Assembly (NCBI RefSeq): GCF_050948175.1 | Contig: NW_027490131.1 | Location: forward strand, 1,302,001-1,366,000 | Length of the DNA: 64,000 bases | DNA from: Xylocopa sonorina | Taxonomy: Eukaryota; Arthropoda; Insecta; Hymenoptera; Apidae | Reading direction: 5' to 3' | Part shown: positions 37,446 through 48,750 of the stretch, piece by piece | Layout: the number at the start of each line of letters is the position of its first letter | How positions within the stretch are numbered: position 1 is the first letter of the stretch | Program-made: the position numbers and the translations under genes | The notes under the pieces: generated by a model | Databases searched by the model: none | Told to the model about the DNA's origin: nothing | Seen by the model: the letters and a program-made list of their open reading frames with translations, nothing else

Positions 37446-38745
37446 CTAAATCTAACGTAACCACACTTCCATCTCGGGACGGAAGTAACCTTCGGAACTT
37501 TCCCAGAGATGAGGCTATGCAGTAAGTCTTCCACAGGTTTGGAGTGGCAGATATCCGCTCCGATTGAACGCTTATTCACGTAACGTAATGTAATGATCGG
37601 TGGGTTTAATCGGAGCGGATCCGCATGGAATACAGGAGCGCCTTCGGCGAGTAGTAGAAAACGAATAGTCGGAAAAGAATAAAACCCTACTAAAAAATCG
37701 TACGGAAATCCAATATTTCGACGCGTTTCTAATAAACATCTAACGAAAACGTAAATTGAAAAGTACAAAGGATAAGAGGAAATATTCTCCAATATTTGAC
37801 CTATATATATTAACGGATGCAAGGGAGAACAATCAATCTTGGGATAGCGAGACCGGAGCTTCATCCTGAGATAATCGTATAACGCTGGTTCCGGGATGGT
37901 GTAGAAAGGGAATGTGGAGGATGGAAAGCATAAAATAACAACAATGTAACTAAAGAGAAAGAAAAAGAAAATCTGTGGAAACATTGCATTTATTAAGAGG
38001 AAACCCTAGTAATATCAAGCAACAAATTATATACCATACCGTAAGGACAAGGTACAACGAAATAAACGGTATCGTGGGAGAAAGTATAAAAATCGAGAAA
38101 TTTAAAAAGAAAATATTAATTTACATTGAATGAATCAATATCACTCATCACGACAAGCTTAATGGAAAACGCCTGACTACGAATCGGTTAGAGTATATGA
38201 TAGATGCTGGTCGCGAGTTGAGTGGCCCTACGAGTTTCTCGCCCGTATCAGGGCGGACAGTAGGATGACGGAGGGTCTGCAGCCCTCACCCCCGTCATGA
38301 GCGAGGCTGCTGGCATATGCTGCTGAAACGTGCTGCTGGCTCGAGATTCGGTATCAGCGCCATCGTACCCTGGCAGAAGATTAAAGGTTGGGCAGGCAGT
38401 TCGGAGCCTTCTGTCGATGACACAAAAGGATAGGGAAATAGAAAAGTATACGAAAAGTGTATATAAAGGAGAAAAGAAAGCCTCGGAAGGAAGCAAAGAC
38501 AAGGAAGGAGAAGCATCAGGAGTCGAAGTAAGTGCAGGATAATGGGAAAGTTACCGATAAGAATAACGCCTACACTTTTAAATAGTCGAATAGGCAGCCA
38601 CGCATCAGACGTAATGATAGATATTCTGAGCAAGGATACGGCGAAGCTAATGACATATTAGAAAACGTTAATGGAAAACATCAGACATGTATAAAAACTG
38701 ATATCGAACACTTGGTCGAATTTTCTGGCGAACGGTACAGAGAAT
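37446..38745 (+). mobile_element. R1-like LINE, 5' part, left copy
   Basis: Reverse counterpart of about 53035-51770. The conserved coding-like stretch is 38200-38660; it ends with DVMIDILSKDTAKLMT and is followed by truncation at CGAACGGTACAGAG before an AT-rich run. The zinc-knuckle and endonuclease parts seen in the right copy are missing. ORFs on the minus strand (37442-37984, 38248-38633) run antisense to the element and are rejected as genes. It contains the 17-bp hairpin at 37553-37620. Confidence 0.6.
37553..37620 (+). other. Conserved inverted repeat/hairpin, left arm
   Basis: ATCCGCTCCGATTGAAC (37553-37569) pairs with GTTTAATCGGAGCGGAT (37604-37620), 16 of 17 positions, with a 34-bp loop. 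The right arm has the same structure at 52864-52927. Confidence 0.8.
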
Positions 38746-38798
38746 ATTATATACTATATATATTATATAATATTAATATGTATATATATGTATTTATA

Positions 38799-38854
38799 AC
38801 GTGTAACTTGGATTTATGAATTTCTATATGCAGCAATACATTAGTCCGCATATA

Positions 38855-38921
<67 letters not shown>

Positions 38922-39290
38922 TGGAATACAGGTTCTGATAAAGTTGGCTTCCTGAATTGGAAGAGTCCCCATTGAGGTGCGAGGTAGGCAAGGGTGTTCG
39001 TTTTTGGTGCGAGCGCGGTAGATATACTCGTTAGTGGGAGTGAGACAATAGTGCTCTTCGGTGAGATTGTAACAGCGATGACTGGTGTGAACGAGCCATG
39101 TATACCGGTCGGTTCGAGTGATACAGCGGTACTTGGTGTGTGTGAGCGTGTGCAGGTGTGCGCGCATGAACGCTGCCGGTTGCCGGTGCTGTAGGAGAGC
39201 GCGGTAGGTTGCCTGAAGTCAGGGGTTGATAATGGAAGTGCGAGAAGGCTCATGTGTGGAATGAGTGGCAGGGGCTACGCACGACGTTAC
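38799..39290 (+). repeat. Solo-LTR-like repeat, left arm, with (TA)n
   Basis: Starts TGTAACTTGG and ends GACGTTACA, giving complementary 6-bp ends (TGTAAC/GTTACA). Pairs with 49546-50010 in reverse. A TA dinucleotide run of about 55 bp (38862-38917) has expanded only in this copy. No clear target duplication. The long ORFs at 38747-39253 (-) that read Tyr-Ile repeats come from this TA run. Confidence 0.6.
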
Positions 39291-39720
39291 ACTTAGAGAT
39301 GCTATCCCGTTGCATGAATTTGTGGAACTTACATTCCTTTCAAGAGCAGAAGCAGATAAGTATAATGCAATGCATAGAAAATTACAAATAACTTACCTTG
39401 TAACGTTGAAATAAGATGGGCTCTTGCGTTGCATGAAGCATTAGAACTCTCATGCATTGGCACGCAGACACTACGACACGTCTTCACAATGCATGCAACC
39501 GTAGGATTCATAGGATACGTAAGTATCGAAGAAATAGAGTTCTAACGCTTCATATATCGCGATGACACATTTCATTCCAATATTCCAAAGCAAGTAAGTT
39601 GTAATCTTCTAAGCATAGTATTATGCTTATATATTTCTACACTTCAAAGGAATGTGAATTCTACAGTTCCATACAATGCCATGTATAGCATTATGCTTAT
39701 CTAATTGTATACTTTGAAAT
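39291..39720. repeat. Satellite 1: reverse then forward monomers
   Basis: 39291-39512 is reverse and 39513-39720 forward. The stretch to about 39600 still matches the right arm (49318-49545 and inward) in reverse, including the rare words GCATGCAACCGTAGGATTC and ATCGAAGAAATAGAGTTC. It therefore belongs to the inverted duplication. Confidence 0.75.
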
Positions 39721-40012
39721 TTTCTTTTCTTCTAAACACCAAGTGGTCAGGAAGCCTCTGACAGAGAACGAACTGAACATTTTTATTCGTGTCCTGCTTA
39801 TATTGGCTGTAGCGCCCTTTCCTGAAATCAGATTATAAGATTTAAAAGGAAATGTATACAAATGATCGAATAAAAAACGCGGTGAAGCGCAATCGGTTTA
39901 TATCGATACTTTTCATTTCACCATTATTTCCACGGCTAGGACTGAGGATCGTTTGTATAAACTTAGAATTGTTGTTAACGCAATTCTTTACACTTTCGAA
40001 AATACTATTATT
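39721..40012 (+). pseudogene. piggyBac-1 remnant, copy B, N-terminal part
   Basis: Begins at the same satellite junction as copy A (TTTTCTTCTAAACACC after ...ACTTTGAAA). It reads LTENELNIFIRVLLILAV and AQSVYIDTF and breaks at CGAAAATACTATTAT, where copy A continues with ACTGTTAAGACTTG. The break therefore coincides with a TTAA in copy A, the site used by piggyBac elements. Confidence 0.7.
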
Positions 40013-41972
40013 ACGTTGAGTGCAACGCCGATCTTGCTGCACTTCTCGCTCAGGCGGCAGCGCGTGAGCACTTGATGCCGAATGCTTGTCTAATGGGTAT
40101 AAACAAACGATAACTTTAATACACTGTATCCGTTTCGTTTGGACTGTCGAAATGATACAAGCAATGCATTTGTACACAATGTGTGAACATAAAATAATGG
40201 GATGGGAATGCCAGAGAGGCGAAAGAGCAAATACAAGTCGAGTGTCATTCTGAAAAAGCCACAGAAGTATAAAGACCTATTGCAGCAGAGAGAATTCAGT
40301 TTTATAGTGACTATTTTGAAAAAGTTTTGGTATCCATCAACTAAAAATGATGAGAGGACATTTGTACCAAATGTCGGCGTGTAATACAACTATCATCTTC
40401 AGATAGTGACAATTCATCTAGTAGTTCACTAAGGAATACTGAAACAAATGATCCAAATGATTGGTTTGATCCGGGAAACAACCAGCCAAACATTATACCT
40501 TCCTCAAGTAGGGAGGGATTTCTTCGCTCATGAAGAAATGCAAAATTGTTGCACAGTGGAAGATTTTTACGGCCTTTATGTGAAGGATAAATTATTTTAA
40601 CATATAAGCGAACAAACAAATATTTATGCGACACAAAGAACAATCGCTTCCAAACGTGATGAAATGTGGGTGCTAACAGATAAGGACGAAATAAAGAGGT
40701 TTTCTGGAGTGGTTTTGTGGATGGGATTGGAAAAGCTCCCATCTTTGTATCTGTATTGGTGTAAGGATACATTGTTTATTCAAACATTCCCGCGGAAAAT
40801 TATGAGTAGAGACAGATTTCAAATTCTGTTGAGAATGTTGCATTTTGCCGACATTACAAAAGTGGATGCTTCCAACCGTCTTTCAACGGTTAAATTATTA
40901 ATAAAAGAATTAAATATAAATTTTAAAAAATATTATGATCCCGTTGAAATGTTATGCGTCGACGAGACGGTAAGACCATTCCGTAGACGGATCATATTTA
41001 GACAGTGCATGAAGCAAAAAAAGCATAAATATGGCATAAAAATGCTTAAATTGTGCTGTGATAATCATTACACATATAATCATTGCATTTACACCGGCAA
41101 ATCATTGGATAAAAAAAATACACCACCCAGAGATGTTGTCATGAATTTATGTGAAAATGTGTTTCACAAAAGCCATACTTTATACATTTATAATTGTTAT
41201 ACGAGTGTGTATTTAGTAAACAAACTCATAACAAAAAACACACATTTGGTTGGTACTCCTCGACCAAATCGAAGAGGCAATCCAAGTTGTGAGGCAATCC
41301 AATGTGCGAGCTGTGACAACCAAACTGCGACGCGGAGAAGTCATTGCTCAGGAGAACAGTAGAGGAATTACAATAATGAAATGGAAAGACAAGAGGGATG
41401 TTTTAGTTCTTTCGATCAAGCATTCTGACGAAATGAAATCTGTAATAACAAGAACAGGGGTATCCTGCAAATCAAAAATTATTATTGATTATAATAAAGG
41501 TAAAACAGCGTTTGATCGGTCTTATCAATTGGGCTTACAGCAGTCCACTTAAAAGGTCACTAAAATGATATAGAAAACTGGCATTCGACCTTCTTTTGAA
41601 TATTGTCGTCGTGAATGCGTTACATATGTTCCAAAATGTAACAGGAAGAAAGATGTTAATTACTACATTTCGAAAAGAATTGGTAAATGCTCTCACACGA
41701 CATTCATACGAGGAAACCCCAATTAGGGCCTATACCAGTAGACGAATTCACAAATTTTATAAGAAGGAAGGAAAGGCGCGTGAAGTACGAAAATATTGTG
41801 TTGAATGTTAGAGCACAAACACAAAAATATTCGGACGCCAGTTAGCGAGGAAAATGACAAAGAAAGTTACTACATACTGTAAAATGTGCAAATCTCAGCC
41901 ACATCTTTGTTTAAAATGTTTTAATAAACTTCATTAAATATTAGCATAAATTTTTTAATTGTCATTTTTAAT
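40013..41972 (+). mobile_element. piggyBac-like element inserted in copy B (piggyBac-2)
   Basis: A different piggyBac family with transposase at about 40196-41936. It starts where copy A has TTAA. The left end has GTGCAACGCCGATCTTGC and CTTCTCGCTCAGGCGGC; a similar word in reverse, CCGCCTGAACGG, lies at about 42092-42103, so the right end may extend to about 42117. The exact boundary against 41973-43258 is unresolved. Confidence 0.6.
40196..41936 (+). pseudogene. piggyBac-2 transposase, decayed
   Basis: The best open part, 40664-41362, has GVVLWMGLEKLPSLYLYW, RDRFQILLRMLHFAD, first catalytic Asp in LCVDETVRPFRRR, HKYGIKMLKLC, and YIYNCYTSVYLVNKL, where the second catalytic Asp is lost. A frameshift near 41270 moves to 41250-41552 (RRGEVIAQEN, ITIMKWKDKRDVLVLSIKHS, then FDRSYQ near the third Asp). 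The C-terminal Cys-rich zinc domain CKMCKSQPHLCLKC is readable at about 41878-41926. Confidence 0.8.
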
Positions 41973-42117
41973 TTAACCCTTTACAGTGCCGGTCTGATGC
42001 ATCAATGTCGACCGAAGAAGAAGTTCGCTGTCAGCCCCTAGAATCCACGTTGTCAAAACGAAAAATCGATTGTCTGTCCCTGGGGACTGACGCCGCCTGA
42101 ACGGAAAGTTCACTGTC

Positions 42118-43037
42118 AGATATGGTACAAAACTTTGTAAACTGTGCCTTCCGGAAGGATACACACATAATATTCTTATTTACGCCGGAAATAATGCAAC
42201 CAGAATAGCGAAAGCACATGCGCATGCTGCAGTTATGACGTTGGAGGGTGAATTATTAATCGAAAGCCGCATATTATAGGCAAATAGTTCATATACTTGT
42301 GTCCCTTTGGCCGAGAAACTTCTGCAAAAAATAACATTTATTTATAGTACAGTAAAAGTTAATACAGAATTTCTTCCGCTGCAGGCAAAACGGGTACTGC
42401 AACGCGGTAGCTTTATGTATTTTCAAAATCGGAGTGGTTTTAAATTTTTAAAGTGGACGGATAAGAGGCCGGTATGCATGCTAGCCACTTTTGAAAACCA
42501 CAAATGTGTCATTGTTCAGGGTGGTAACAATAAGTTAAAACCGGACATTGTGTTTCTTTATAACAAAGCTAAGAAAGGGTTTGACCATCCGACCAGATGT
42601 CTTCTTATCACAGTTGATTACGCAGAACAGTAAAGTGGTATAGAAAAATAGTTATCGAATTAGTATGCGGGACTTCTCTCGTCAATGTCTATTATATGCA
42701 TAGAAAATGGAGTACCAAAGGTATGAAAATATTAAACTTCCGCGAAAAAATTATTGATTATCTCCTCAGTACAGTGGATCATCACGGTGAACAAACATCA
42801 TCTGAAACTGAAGCAGTGCCCAAGAAACGTACACATTTTCTGCGGTCGTTCCAAGGACGCGCGAGAAAAACTAGACAGCGATGTAAAGAATGTTATAAAC
42901 GTATATCTAGAATAAATGGTAGACAGTATGCTGCGAATAAGGCGATAAACGTAAAAATCTGTTACGGCCAAATCTGTAAGAGCCAACCGGAACTCTACCC
43001 AACATGTTTTGAAAAATTAAATAAAAAAATTGAATAA
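42118..43037 (+). pseudogene. piggyBac-1 transposase C-terminal part, copy B
   Basis: 42307-42633 matches copy A almost residue for residue (YFQNRSGFK, KWTDKRPVCMLAT, VQGGNNKLKPDIVFLYNK, then KKGFDHP). The frame then breaks in the same place and with the same TGA as copy A. 42696-43037 gives RKWSTKGMKILNFREKIIDY and the Cys-rich tail CYGQICKSQPELYPTC. One stop in the YADN-type second Asp block (near 42280) is private to this copy. Confidence 0.8.
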
Positions 43038-43159
43038 TTAAGTTAGGTTTATAATATTGGTTTGTTATGTTTTAAATATAGAATGTCAGTTTATAATGCT
43101 GAGAATTGAAATAAAATCCTATTTAGTACTATCTACTTTGTGAAATATAAGTTCGATGC

Positions 43160-43258
43160 ACGCCGGCCCACGAAATAGACGCGTGTGACTCACCGAAAAT
43201 GCACACTGCCTCACGCAACAGACACGTGCGACTCACCTGTGATGCACGCGGGTGTTAA
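43160..43258 (-). repeat. Subterminal repeats at the right end of piggyBac-1
   Basis: Reading inward from TTAA, units of 43 bp start with GCGTGCAT or GTGTGCAT and contain GGTGAGTCGCAC or GGTGAGTCACAC, a weak GTG...CAC dyad, then GTCTGTT or GTCTATT. The cores GTGTGACTCACC (43183) and GTGCGACTCACC (43226) are 43 bp apart. About 2.3 units are present. Confidence 0.7.
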
Positions 43259-45473
43259 CGTGCCAAACGTAGAAATTAGATGTGCCATCGCATTGCGTGG
43301 AGCATTAGATTACTACAGCTTTGACAAGCAGACAATATGAAACCCCAGCCCGTTGTAAGCAACAGTCGAATTTCCATTCGTTTGAAGTGCAGAGGTAGGT
43401 AATGATAATGCGATACATAGAACATTACAACGTTCTTGCTTTCGAACGTTGAAATGAGACAGTCCACCACACAGCATATAGCATTAGAACTCTATTGCTT
43501 ATACACGTAGACACTATGAAACGTCATCCCAATGCATTTATCTGTAGAATTCGCATACTTATGAAGTGTAGATACAGATCAACAAAATGCAAAGCGTACA
43601 AAGTTACAGCTAACTTACTTCGAATCGTTGAAATGATTTGCGCTATCGCATTGCATGGAGAAATAGAACACCATTGCTTTGACACACAGACATTTTAAAC
43701 CACCATCCTGTTACACGGAACTGTATAATTTACATTCTTTTCAAGAGCTCCAGCTAATAAGTATAGTGCTATGCATAGCAGATTCTACCTTAATTTCTTC
43801 GAAACGTTGAAATTCATTACATTCATTACATTCTTTAGAAATGTAGAAGCAGATAAGCATAATCCGATACAACGAGCATTACAACATACTTATTTATTTT
43901 GAACTGTTGAAATGAAATGCGATATCGCGATGCAAACATTAGAAATTAATGCTTCGACACTTAGAAATCTAGAAACGCTATCCCCTTGCAAGGAAGTGTG
44001 AGATTCAAATTCTTCAAAAGAGGAGAAGCGGATAAGCTTAACGCGATGCATAGAACATTACAACCTAGTTAATAACTCTCAGCTCGTGAAATGGAATGCA
44101 ATATCGGGATGCATGAAGCATTAGAAATCAAATGCTTCGATAAGTAGACATCTACGAACGCTATCCCTCAGCAAGGAAGTGTAGGATTCACCTTCTATCG
44201 GTGTTAGAGGCAGATAAAGATAACATGTTGCATTGAATACTACATCTTATCATGAAACATTGAAATGAGATGCGACATTTCTAGAATGGTGTACTAGAGC
44301 TCCATTGTTTCGAGACGTAGAGATCTTGAGAAGCTATCCCGTTACAAGACAGTTCACGATTCACATTCATTTGAAGTTTAGAAGCAGATAACCATAACGA
44401 CTTGCAATGAATATTAGATCTTATTATATAACACAGAAATGAAATACGACATCGTGTTGAATGCAGTCTAACATCTCCATTGCTTCATCACGTAGAAATC
44501 AAGAAACGCTATCCCTTTACAAGGAAGGGTAGGATTACAAACTTTTGAAATGTAGGGCCGACAAACATAACTGGTTACATTGAATATTACATCTTATCAT
44601 GGTACATTGTAATATGATGCGATATCGCGTTTTGCGATGAATTGGATCTATATTTCTTCGATACGAAGATATTTATAAACGCTATATCGAAGCAAGGATG
44701 TGTGGCATTTAGATTCTTCCGAAGTGTAGACGAGATATACACAACGCGTTGTATTGAATATTTATCATATCACGGTACATAGGATTAAGATGCGATATCG
44801 CGTTCTATGATGCATTAGAACTCTATTGCCTCGAAACGTTCACTTCTAGAAACGCCATGCCGTAGTAAGGAAGTGTGACATTTACATTATTTGGAAGTGT
44901 TGACGAGATATAAATAACGCGTTGCATTGAATAACATCTTATCATGTAACATAAAAATGATATGCTATATCGCGTTTTATGAGGCATTAAAATCTTATCA
45001 TGAAACATAGGAATAATATGCGATATCGCCGTTTTAGGAAGCATTAGAACTCTATTGCTCCGAAACGTAGACATCTAGAATCGCTATTCCGTATGACGGA
45101 ACTGTTGTATTTACATTCTTTTGAAGAGTGGGCGAGATATACATTACGCGTTGCATTCAATATTACATCTTATCATAAAACATAGAAATGAAATATGATA
45201 TCGCGTTTTATGAGAAATTAGAATTGTATTGCTTCGATACATAGACATATAGAAACGCTGTTTCGTAGCAACGAAGTGTTGCATTTACATTCCTTGAAGT
45301 GTAGACGAGATGTACATATCGCCGTTGCATTGAGTATTACATCTTATCATAAGGCATAGAATTGAGATGCGCTATCGCGTTATATGAAGGATTAATACTC
45401 TATTGCTTCGATGTGTAGACATTTAGAAACGTTGTACCCTTCGAAGGAAGTGTGGGATTTACATTCTTTTGGA
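43259..45473 (-). repeat. Satellite 1 array, reverse
   Basis: The first monomers are of the old subfamily and include the variant ATTAGATTACTACAGC shared with the flank of piggyBac-1 copy A. From about 43900 the GATATCGCG/ACGCGTTGC subfamily prevails, with spacing of about 174 bp. The short Cys-rich minus-strand ORF at 44823-45074 is a satellite frame. Confidence 0.85.
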
Positions 45474-46021
45474 GTGTTGACATGATATTGTCTGCCCTGA
45501 ACCAGGACGGTGATCGGGAGTGCTTTCTCACACGGACGGGTATACGCAAGCGGAATCTACCATCTACCTTTCTGTTACACCCACCTCACTAAAACGGGCG
45601 ATGGAAAAATCCTGATGTGCCGCGGCACCTTTCCCACTGGTGAGTCCTTCAGCTACTCCGTCGGAGAGGACGAATCCTAACCGCCGGAGTACCCACGGGG
45701 AACCTCGGGGAGGCGAACTCGCTACGTGTACGCGAACACGCTCACTCTGACCCTTTTTGAATTATTAAGCATCAGTTTGACCAAATTTATAGATGCTCCA
45801 GACTGCCTGCTCAGTCTATTCATGTTTGCTCTACGAAAAGATTCGGACTATTTTGGACAATCGATAATACACCAAACCTCCGAATCTCCGTTTAATTCGA
45901 TATGGTAGCCCCAGAGCCCCGTTAGCCACCGGGCAAGCCCGGCGCCCAGGTTCCACCACGAGGAGGTGGGAATGGGTACATGCTGGACAACCAGGTTCTG
46001 GAACCCGTGTTGACAAGATAT
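45474..46021 (+). mobile_element. SINE-like/non-autonomous retroelement, copy 2, with TSD
   Basis: Body 45489-46006, closely similar to 4393-4918 over its full length. Flanked by GTGTTGACATGATAT (45474-45488) and GTGTTGACAAGATAT (46007-46021), one mismatch. The 5' start TGTCTGCCCT is shared with copy 1 to within a few bases, so it is a defined element rather than a random 5' truncation. The 3' end is GGTTCTGGAACCC with no poly(A). Confidence 0.7.
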
Positions 46022-46515
46022 ACATAATGCGTTGCATTGATATTGCTGTGACGTCCGCCGAACCTTACGATACCTCCTACACCTCCCGGCAAATACCTAC
46101 ACCGCCGGCTGCCATTGCAGAGACGAGCATACCGACACACGGTAACACAGACCGATCACCGAGCTAAAGCAGCCACGCTCACACCAGTGGAGTTGGAACA
46201 CACGATCGCGTCAGGATGCGTACCTGCCAGACAGCTGGAGCACGAGCGAGCCACAAATCCTCGAATTTAAGCACACTGCACTCGATGTACATACATGACA
46301 CAGCACACACGAGCTAGTATAAGGAATCACATGTGTAGTCCCAACTTTAAGAGTGTATCCAACCGAAATAGGATATAAGCAAAGCGTCCGAGCGAGCGCC
46401 AGACACTCGTCGCTCACGCCGAACGCGCGTGGCCCACCGCGACCGTCCATCTCACTCCGCGGGCCGAGCGTCCGCCCCACTCTGGCGCCCCGCCACTCGC
46501 ACGCCACGCAATCCG
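46022..46515 (+). repeat. GC-rich dispersed repeat, copy 2
   Basis: 46100-46515 aligns with 1681-2140. It starts after a GC-rich lead (46055-46099) and stops in a satellite monomer at about 46515. A middle section with TCCAACCGAAATAGGATATAA differs from copy 1. ORFs on both strands overlap throughout with no supported product. Confidence 0.5.
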
Positions 46516-48750
46516 ATGATTATACGCGTCTTATGTTTATCTCATCAACTCTCCAAAAGAATGTAATGCCCACACATCCTTGTTGCGGAATAACGTTGCG
46601 AGATATCTATATACCGAAGCAATGGAGTTCCAATACTTCATAAAAGGCAATATCCCATCTCATTTATATGTCTCAAGATAAGATGTAATATTTACTGCAA
46701 CGCGTTCTGTATACCTCAACTACACTTCAAAGGAATGAAAGTGCGACGCTACCCTGCAACCGAATCGTGTTTCTATGTGTACATATCGAACCAGTACAGT
46801 TCTAATTCTTCATGAAACGCAATATCGTATCTCATTTATTTGTTTCATGATAAAATGTAATATCAATCAAACGCGATATGTATATCTCGTCGACACATCA
46901 AAAGAATGAAAGTGCCACATTTCCTTGCGACAGAATAGCGTTTCTAGATGTCTACGTATCGAAGTAGTAGAGTTCTAGTTCTTCATGAATCGCGATATCG
47001 CACGTCATTCATATGTCTCACGATAAGATCTAATATTCATTGAAACGCGTTATATATATCTCGTCTGCATCTCAAAAGAATGTAAATGCCTCTCTTCCTT
47101 GCTATGGAACAGCATTTCTAGATGTCTACGTATAGAAGCAATAGAGTTCTAACACCATATAAAACGCGATATATCATATCATTTCTATGTATCATGATAA
47201 GATGTAATATTCAGTGCAATGCGTTATGAATATCTCGTCTGCACATCAAAAGAATGTATATGCCACACTACCTTGCCGCGCAATAGCGTTTCTGGATTTA
47301 TACGTATCTAAGCAGTAAAGGTCTAATGCCACATAAAACGCGATATCGCATCTCATTTCTATGTCTCTTGATAAAATGTATTATTCAATGGAGCGCGTTA
47401 TGTGTGTCTCGTCTACCCTTCAGAAGAATGTAAGGATCGCACTTCCTTGCTACTTAATTCCACGATTCCTAGCAACGGAATAGCGTTTCTGGATGTCTAC
47501 GGTTTTAAGCAATAGATTTTTAGTGCTTCTTAAAACGCGATACCGTATCCCACTTCTATGGTTCATGATAAGATATAATATTCATTGCGAAGTTTTATGT
47601 ATACCTCGTCTACACTTCAGAAGAATGTAAATGCCACACTTCCTTGCTAGGAAATAGCGTTTCCAGATGACAACGTATCAAAGCAATAGTGTTCTAATGC
47701 TTCTTAAAACGCGATATCGTATCCCATTTCTATGTTTCATGATAAGATATAATATTCATTGAGAAGTGTTATGTATATCTCGTGTACTGTTCAAAAGAAT
47801 GAGAATGCCACACCTCCTTGCTAGGAAATAGCGTTCCCAGATGCCTACGTATCAAAGCAATAGTGTTCTAATGCTTCTTAAAACGCCATATCGTATCCCA
47901 GTTCTATGTTTCATGATAAGATGTAAAATACAATGCAGCGTGTTATGTATGTCTCCTCTAAATTCTAAAAGAATGTAAATGCCACACTTCCTAGCTACGG
48001 AATAGCATTTCTAGATATCTACATTTCGTAGCAATAAAGTTCTAATGCCTCTTAAAACGCGACATCGCATCTCATTTCTATGTTTCACAGTAAGATGTAG
48101 TATCAGTGCAACGTGTCATGTATATTACGTCAACAGTTCAAGCGAATGTCACGCCCACACTTCCTTGCTACGGAACACGTTTCTAGATGTTAACATATCG
48201 AAGCAATAGAGTTCACAGGGTACATAAATCGTGATATCGCATCTCATTTCTATGTTTCACGATGAGATGTAATACTCAATGCAGCACGCTATGTATTTCT
48301 CGTCTACACTTTGAAAGAATGTAAATCCCATACTTGCTTCCTACGGAACAGCATTTCTAGATGTCTACGTATCGATGCAATAGAGTCCCAATACATCATA
48401 AAACACGATATCGCTTGTCATTCCTATGTTTCATGATAAGACTTAATTCAATGCAACGCGTTAATTTTATCTTGTAAACACTTCAAAAGAATGTAAATCC
48501 CACACTACCTTGCGATGAAATAGCGTTCCTAGATATCTATGTATCGAAGCAATACAGTTCTAATTCTTCATAAAACACGATATCATATCTTATTCCTAAG
48601 TTCCATTATAAGGTGTAACATCAATGCAGCGCGTTATGTATATCTCGTCCATACTTGAAGAGAATGTAAATCCCACACTTCCTTGCAACGGAATAACGTT
48701 TCTAGAAGACTATGTATTGAAGCAATACAGTTACATACATTTGATATACT
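46516..48750 (+). repeat. Satellite 1 array, forward, 174-bp subfamily
   Basis: The most regular array of the window: about 12 to 13 monomers with CGCGATATCG, ATTTCTATGTTTCATGATAA, AATGCAACGCGTTATGTATA, CACTTCAAAAGAATGTAAAT, CTTCCTTGCTACGGAATAGC and TCTACGTATCGAAGCAATAG. For example AAGCAATAGTGTTCTAATGC starts at 47681 and again at 47855, 174 bp apart. Confidence 0.9.

Larger units (their letters stand above)
30501..39720 (+). repeat. Left arm of a large inverted duplication
   Basis: Matches about 49200-64000 in reverse complement, with many substitutions and indels. Landmarks in order: RING-like pseudogene, block 33068-33480, SLC25A26 remnant, AT-rich block, HSDL2 remnant, 41-bp minisatellite, CCTAA-like tract, hairpin and R1 fragment, solo-LTR-like repeat, satellite 1. 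Left-only DNA: the 30950-32200 insert and the long TA run. Missing on the left: the CsRn1 element, most of the HSDL2 SDR domain, and the 3' part of the R1 fragment. Confidence 0.88.
41973..43258 (+). mobile_element. piggyBac-1 deletion derivative with both termini
   Basis: The left end is TTAA (41973-41976) followed by CCCTTTACAGTGCCGGTC, the same opening as piggyBac-4. An ORF starting MSTEEEVRCQ at 42005, a typical N-terminus, runs 31 codons. At about 42118 the sequence jumps to the part of transposase beginning at copy A position about 19715. The right end closes with TTAA at 43255-43258 after subterminal repeats. This may be an internally deleted element, or the product of recombination between piggyBac-1 copies. 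Confidence 0.55.

Noticed and set aside
37442..37984. 180-codon minus-strand ORF with a hydrophobic start, partly conserved at 52504-53013
   Set aside because: It runs antisense to the R1-like fragment. The right-arm counterpart is broken into two frames by a stop and shift, and hydrophobic stretches are expected from the antisense of A-rich DNA.
38747..39253. 168-codon minus-strand ORF with a Tyr-Ile repeat
   Set aside because: The repeat is the (TA)n run 38862-38917 read in frame, and the right-arm copy of the same DNA does not keep the ORF.
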